Shown here: positions 58,621-64,000 of the stretch, piece by piece
Position numbering within the stretch: position 1 is the stretch's first letter
Layout of the letters: each line of letters starts with the position of its first letter
Program-made: the position numbers and the translations under genes
Notes under the pieces: generated by a model
What the model was told of the DNA's origin: nothing
Databases searched by the model: none
The model's input: only the letters and a program-made list of their open reading frames with translations
NCBI RefSeq assembly: GCF_018143015.1
Contig: NC_054754.1
Span: 28,471,830-28,535,829 of the forward strand
Origin: Lytechinus variegatus
Lineage: Eukaryota; Echinodermata; Echinoidea; Temnopleuroida; Toxopneustidae
Direction: 5' to 3'
Length of the DNA: 64,000 nucleotides

Positions 58621-59019
58621 ATAAGTTGAGCATAGGGGAAAGTTGAGCCACCAGCCCTAGGCCAATAATGAATGAGTCGCAGACATTGTGGTGGTGTCAT
58701 GTATTGATGACCCATTGCATAACCCCACCACATTGTTTTCAACTTTGAATCAAAAAGTACTTTTTTAGAGGGAAAATACAAATTTCAACAAAAAGAAAGT
58801 TAAGATGGGTGTGAAATAGATAAGTGCTTATTACACACATGTCTTTAAATATAATAAATAATGCCAGGTATGGATTTTCATTCTTGTCAAATTCTTTACA
58901 TGATGGATGCATATAAGAAATGTGTGGATGCGAAATTATTAAGTTCGGACTGGATTAAGTTGAGCCAGCCAACATGGGACAAGTTGAGCCAAGGTAATTC
59001 TTATGGTAATAATAATAGG

Positions 59020-59230
59020 GTATTTATATTGCGCACATATCCACCTTGTTAGGTGCTCAAGGCGCTCCGTATTACCCGGCTAAGCTAGCCGTTCATAGCG
59101 CACACAGCTTCTTGGGGAATTACTTCCTAACGGTACCCATTTACCTCACCTGGGTTGAGTGCAGCACATTGTGGATCCGTTTCTTTCTGAAGGAAATTAC
59201 GTCATGGCTGGTAATGTATATAAAAAATAA
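59020..59230 (-). mobile_element. SINE, family B
   Basis: TATATTGCGCACATATCCACC, TTAGGTGCTCAAGGCGCT, GGCTAAGCTAGCCG, CCTAACGGTACCCATTTACC and CTGGGTTGAGTGCAGCACA. Shares its tail half with family A but has a different GCGC-AAGGCGCT half. Confidence 0.82.
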
Positions 59231-59329
59231 ACAAACCTTAAAAAGCCAACGATATGCAGGCAAAAAGGAGCAAATTTACATGACAATTTTCCTTTTCTAT
59301 GCTTTTCACACTGCACTTTTTTTCCTACC

Positions 59330-59643
59330 AGGGGCGGAAATCTCTCTTAAAAGGTAGGGGGACAAGGGGCTGGAAAATTTGACAAGCAAAAAAAAAAGTT
59401 TATCTCCCCAAATGTCAGGTCATTTCGAACAAAATAAATTTGACAACCCCAAAAAAAATTAAAAAGGGTTATCAACCCAAAAGCAAGGTAATCTCATCCA
59501 AAATATACATGTTTTATTTCGATTTTGAATGATGTATTTCTTTAGATCACAAAAGACCGAAAATAGTAGGGGGCATTCGATATTGAATCCCCCTATTATT
59601 TTCAGCATGGGGGACGCACCCCCTGGGATTTCCGCCCACCACG
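59330..59643. mobile_element. Foldback element, ends partly decayed
   Basis: CCAGGGGCGGAAATCTC at the left, GGGATTTCCGCCCACC at the right, with GGTAGGGGGACAAGG and inner C-runs. No target duplication visible. Confidence 0.6.
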
Positions 59644-59645
59644 AC

Positions 59646-59648
59646 GAT

Positions 59649-59705
<57 letters not shown>

Positions 59706-59895
59706 GACGACGACGACTACTACTACTACTACTACTACTGTTGCTGCTACTACTACTACTAATACTACTACTACTAAAAGTACTACTTCTACTGCTACTA
59801 CTGCTACTAGTACTACTACTATATACTACCATACAGGCCATACTACTACTGATACTACTACTAATAATGCTACTACTGCTATTGCTGTTGCTGTT
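59646..59895. repeat. (TAC)n microsatellite with TGC/GAC variants
   Basis: About 80 trinucleotide units, mostly TAC, with CGA and TGC interruptions. Long open frames in it (poly-Tyr, poly-Leu, poly-Ser) are not genes. Confidence 0.96.
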
Positions 59896-59902
59896 GCTAG
59901 GT

Positions 59903-60412
59903 CCCGGGGGGTCTCGAAAAGCACCCTAAACACGTAATTTCCATTTTCTGAAAATGCACCCCTTAACAAGTATTGGCGTGTGAAACCCTACCCTTAACAA
60001 GTATTGAAGACAAAACGATACTCTTAGCAAACATTCCCTGAAATGAACCCCTAAACAAGTACAGGAATGTTTTATTGTTACGGGTCCTTCGGTCGTCGGC
60101 TTTAACTTATTTAGTTTAGTACGACCCCACATTCTACACCTCGCGCAAATCGGACTCTAAACACGAAGTGTTGGGGCAAAATGGACATCCTTTATAAAAC
60201 ATTTTAATTTTATTTTATCATTCCCGCAAATTCGACCCTAAACACGTATCTTCCTAGTGAAATACATACCCTTTTTTCATTATTTGTGTGTTTTTGACAC
60301 CCTTATCACGTTACGTACGTAACGTGCCCTATCGTGAAAAAGACATCCTTTTTACGTGTTTTTTTTGGTCGCGCATGGTATCCACTCGTCAATGTAAGTG
60401 CCCCCCCAAGGG
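59903..60412. mobile_element. hAT-like MITE with exact 8-bp target duplication, copy 2
   Basis: TGCTAGGT at 59895-59902 and 60413-60420. Starts CCCGGGGGG, then jumps directly to TCTCGAAAAGCACCC, so about 35 bases of the left terminal repeat present in copy 1 (55827-56375) are deleted. The rest aligns with copy 1 through the CACGTTACGTACGTAACGTG palindrome to GCATGGTATCCACTCGTC. Confidence 0.93.
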
Positions 60413-60529
60413 TGCTAGGTCTTCTATTTTCTTAAACCTCTAATATTTATCAAGAAGAAAATTAAACTTCTGGCCATGGTAACTACAAAAACTAGGCTTA
60501 CTTACAAATTTGATATTTTATGGTTTAAG

Positions 60530-60900
60530 GAGAATGAAACCCTGAGAGCAACCTACCTTTCGTGAAAACAGAGAAATCAAAGAACGAAATCACTAAAAGT
60601 TTGGGGGAAATGGTATAAAAAGAATGATATGTGCATTTTAATGTTAAGATCACTATTATTATGAAGATCCTCCCATTGGCAATGCGACTAACATGTGTGA
60701 TGTCCCACAAGTACAAATCCCCAATTACAGATTTACATATTTTATTTTAATCGAAGAATTCAAATGATTTAATCATGTGTTTTTCTCATTGGGCACATCT
60801 AATAAAGGTTTCATAAAATATATCATGGTCTCTGATTTTATTTTTTTCATACAAGCTAAATTGTTCCAAGTATTTCTTCTCATTTAATGATATTCATTTG
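60530..60900. mobile_element. Foldback element relative, partial
   Basis: GAGAATGAAACCCTGAGAGC, TCGTGAAAACAGAGAAATCA and GGCAATGCGACTAACATGTG match the left half of 54530-55130. The right arm has only CATACAAGCTAAATTGTTCC remaining. Confidence 0.65.
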
Positions 60901-62020
60901 ATTTATTTTTTTATCGATTCAAGAAATGTCGATAACTCCGATGCAAGAATCACATTTTATCCCCCAATTATTTTGATCCCCGTCCCATTTAACCTCATAA
61001 TGGAGGTCACACCCCTTCGCTATTCTCAATAGGTTGATTGATACGGTAGAAAATGGGTGGGAAGATGGATTGACGTAACCCAAAGTGAGAGAGATGATTG
61101 ATAGTAAAGTTCACATTGCCTTAAGACAAGCCCTGAAATTCACACCTCATGCAGGATAACGTTCACATTGGCCACATTTTGGCGGGAAGTGGTCAATCCG
61201 GAAAATGGTGCGCATTCGACAAGGTATACCTCGGATAATCTCCGCCCGGGGAAAATGAGCTAGTAGTTTTTCACCAGTCTAGAAAAGGCAATGGAAATCT
61301 TCACAATGTGTGAAATATGAGTTCAGAATAAGAGATTGAGGAAAAATGCTTGAAACTTGGATGAGGCTAAATACTCGGGCCTGCAACTGAGTATATTGAA
61401 CTTTCAATTTCCCTGAGAGACAATTAGTTTGACAATCTGGCTACCAGCGTTATCCTATAAAATTATAAAATCCATTTTCGAAAGAGCATATGGCAACATA
61501 ATTATAACACCAAAACAAATTGATTCTGTTTTCTATGATAATCAAAGATTACTTGTGTAGCAATATGCTCTTTCCAAAATTGATTTGATTTCATAAGATA
61601 GTGCTGGTGATTCCACGACATTTTCCTGCGACAATTGCTCCTTTGTAAATTCCTCACACTAATCGAATAACTTCAACCTGGATTTATCTACCCTAACCAT
61701 AAAACCTGCTCCAACTCTAGCCCCAACACTACGTCTTACTCTTGTTACATTACTAGAAAATCGGTGGCCCCGGGCTGGCTCGAGGCCTGCCTCGGGTAGG
61801 AAAGAAATCAGATGTAAATAACCCAAAATCATGCAACCTCGGGCCATCTTTTAGCGAACCTATATACCCGACACCGCCTCAAGACGAAATGAAACCGGAT
61901 CAACTGTCGCAAGAGCAAATGTCGTGTCACCAATCATCCATCCATTGAAGAGGCAGTAATTAATTTAATTTTCTCTATCAATTATAAATTTTGACGAGGA
62001 TAAGCTGTCGTTCTTTCACA
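60901..62020. other. Gene-free stretch
   Basis: No gene or repeat family recognised. 61140-61260 is less AT-rich (GGCCACATTTTGGCGGGAAG, with an E2F-like TTTGGCGGG), and 61740-61850 is GC-rich. Neither shows a coding frame of note. Confidence 0.4.
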
Positions 62021-62023
62021 TTA

Positions 62024-62640
62024 AAAGTCAAGTCCACCCCAGGAAATGTTGATTTAAATTGATACAGAAAAATCAGAAAAGCATAACGCTGAAAATTTCA
62101 TCAAAATCGAATGTAAAGTAAGAAAGCTATGACATTTTAAATTTTCGCTTATTTTTCACAAAATAGTTCTATGCAAAATTTAGTCACATGCAAGTGAGAG
62201 GATGATGTCTCACATTCACTAATTCTTTAGTTTTTTATTGTTTGAATTATATATTATTTCAATTTTTACAGATTTGGCAATAATGACCAACATGTCACAT
62301 GAATAAACCATAAATTATAAACAATGGTAATTCCACAAATTCAAGGCGAAATATTTTTTTTCACAGGACAATGAGGAGAAAATTAGAATATTTCATATTT
62401 CGTATAATAAAATACAAAAGAAAAAGTGAGTGAGTGATGTCATCAGTTCCCTCATTTGCATACTGACCGGGATCTGCATATACATGTAACCATGGTAACT
62501 ATTTTGTGAAATTAAGCGAAACTTGAAAATGTCATAACTTTCTTATTTTACATCCGATTTTGATGAAATTTTCAGTGATGTGCTTGTTGGATTTTTCTCT
62601 TATTATTCAAATCAACTTTTGGTGTGATGGACTTGTCCTT
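62024..62640. mobile_element. Foldback MITE with TA target duplication, AAGTCCACC family
   Basis: Ends AAGTCAAGTCCACCCC and the inverse ATGGACTTGTCCTT, flanked by TA. AAAATTTCATCAAAATCGAATG and its inverse lie inside. Same family as 28994-29591. Confidence 0.82.
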
Positions 62641-63420
62641 TAATAAATTGAATGAGTTAAAGCTTCTTTAGAAAAAATATAATTGATTTGGTTAAAGGTT
62701 AATAAACTTTGATAAAAACGGGCCAATAATGAGATAAGGTTATACTCATCCAACATTCCAACCTTACAAAAATATTAAAGTTTAGGGACTGTTGATTTCT
62801 ATCCTTTTCGAGGATTCTTTATGAAATGTTTGAGTTTTTAAATTGCTGATATTTAGATGTTTTGTAATGCGAAATTAGCAATACTCCTACAGGGCTCACA
62901 CATAAGGCTCGTAGAACTTGCTACAAAAAAAATCCAGTTTAGTTAAAAAGGGCTTGTTTTCAAAATTCCCACATGGATGCGTTCATGCATCCCTCTATAC
63001 TTGACTGGGTTGTCCAGTGTAATTGACCAATCAAGAGTCTATGGGGTAGCAATAATGTACCTCTATATGAAGCTTTTGTTTCAAGCCAGCGCTTTTTTTT
63101 TTAATTTGTCGTTTGTATGTACCAAGAATCAAGCATATTTGCTGGTTTATTCACGAATATTCACCACTTTTACACCACCCTAATATAAGAAGATATAGAG
63201 GAGGGGAAATATAAAAAGGAGGAGAATTGGAAAAAGAAAGTGGATTAACAAAAAAAAATGAAAGAAAAGTGGTAAGTTAAACCGATCTCACTTTTCTTTG
63301 ACTGGCTTTTCTGCATTGTTCATAAATATATAGTTACAAAAAAAAAACAGATAAAAAGTGATATGCATGCCATGATTACAAGAACAGTAATTACAAATCA
63401 AAAGGTATTTTCATATACAC
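62641..63420. other. Gene-free stretch
   Basis: AT-rich unique DNA, nothing recognised. Confidence 0.4.
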
Positions 63421-63429
63421 CTGTATGCC

Positions 63430-63655
63430 AAAAGGAGAGGAATGACGCGGAAAAGAAATAGAAAAGGAAAGAGGAAGAAGAAGAAGGAGAAGAAAAAGAA
63501 GAAGTAGAAGAAATAGAAGGAGAAGAAGAAGAAGAAATAGAAGGAGGAGAAGAAGACGAAATAGAAGAAGAATAAGAAGAAGAAGAAGAGAAGAAGAAGA
63601 AGAAGAAGGAGAAGAAGAAGAAGTAGTAGAAGAAAATAAAATAAAAGAAGAATTG
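63430..63655. repeat. (GAA)n-rich purine tract
   Basis: About 220 bases of GAA, AGG and GTA triplets. Open frames on the - strand encode poly-Leu, poly-Ser and poly-Phe and are not genes. Confidence 0.95.
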
Positions 63656-64000
63656 AATGTTGGATCTGATAAAAAAATCATATTGATACAATGCCATGTA
63701 CAATTATTCATTTTGAAATTATCTTGGAGAGACTTTGGTAACATATGATTGCGGCATTGGTACATGAATATAATTTGATTGAAAACATAGGAAGCAAAGT
63801 TGATGGTTGCCTACATCTAAATATGCACACGTGTCTTCATTTGAAAATTATATAGTCCTTGGAGCAATCAATGTATATGTAGAATGCGTTAATTGCGCTC
63901 CCGGTAAAATTTGAAAATGCATTAAATGCGCATATTAATTGCTCATGATTTTTTTCCCGAGACAGAATTATTCATTTTTGAATGGTGGCTTTATTTATTT

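Noticed and set aside
59529..59929. Open frames rich in Tyr, Leu and Ser
   Set aside because: Produced by the (TAC)n tract; same reasoning applies to 50678-50866 and 63391-63765 over GAA tracts.

Overview
This window is animal nuclear DNA from a marine deuterostome, most likely an echinoderm. Small exons sit in multi-kilobase introns with GT-AG junctions. The rest is AT-rich DNA full of tRNA-derived SINEs, short inverted-repeat transposons, microsatellites and tandem arrays. The echinoderm assignment is an inference from the repeat style and from two clearly animal genes; the sequence alone does not give the species.

Two host genes are certain, and they converge. (1) On the + strand, 19528-22242 holds the last two coding exons of a LIM-homeobox gene of the LHX2/LHX9 (apterous) class. 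The homeodomain is split between residues 46 and 47 by a 2.0-kb intron. I could not find LIM-domain exons in the upstream 19.5 kb, so they are probably outside the window. (2) On the - strand, 51086-30451 holds a complete NDOR1 gene (yeast Tah18 orthologue), the NADPH-dependent diflavin reductase of cytosolic Fe-S cluster assembly. I reconstructed 14 exons; every junction is GT-AG, the phases agree at all 13 introns, and the sum is 602 codons plus stop.

Layout. 1-19.5 kb: no recognised gene; (CAT)n tracts, SINEs, TA-flanked foldback elements, a few low-repeat stretches that could be regulatory. 19.5-22.3 kb: LHX2/9 3' end, with a 1.1-kb satellite-like element in the homeodomain intron. 22.3-30.4 kb: intergenic, several foldback elements, and an orphan coding-like stretch beside the NDOR1 stop. 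30.4-51.1 kb: NDOR1, whose introns hold the inverted partner of the 1.1-kb element, an 820-bp near-perfect hairpin, a tandem array that has copied the start of exon 7, a LINE fragment and several SINEs. 51.1-64 kb: no gene recognised; transposon-rich, with four of the window's five hAT-like elements that have exact 8-bp target-site duplications.

The most striking observations are: two 1.1-kb inverted repeats lying in phase-0 introns of the two converging genes, so that inversion between them would exchange 3' ends in frame; fourteen perfect AGGTCAAAGGTCA (DR1) motifs spread over three repeat arrays in introns; 28-30 bp palindromes with exact 7-bp direct repeats, which look like extremely small insertions; and a transcribed 820-bp hairpin.
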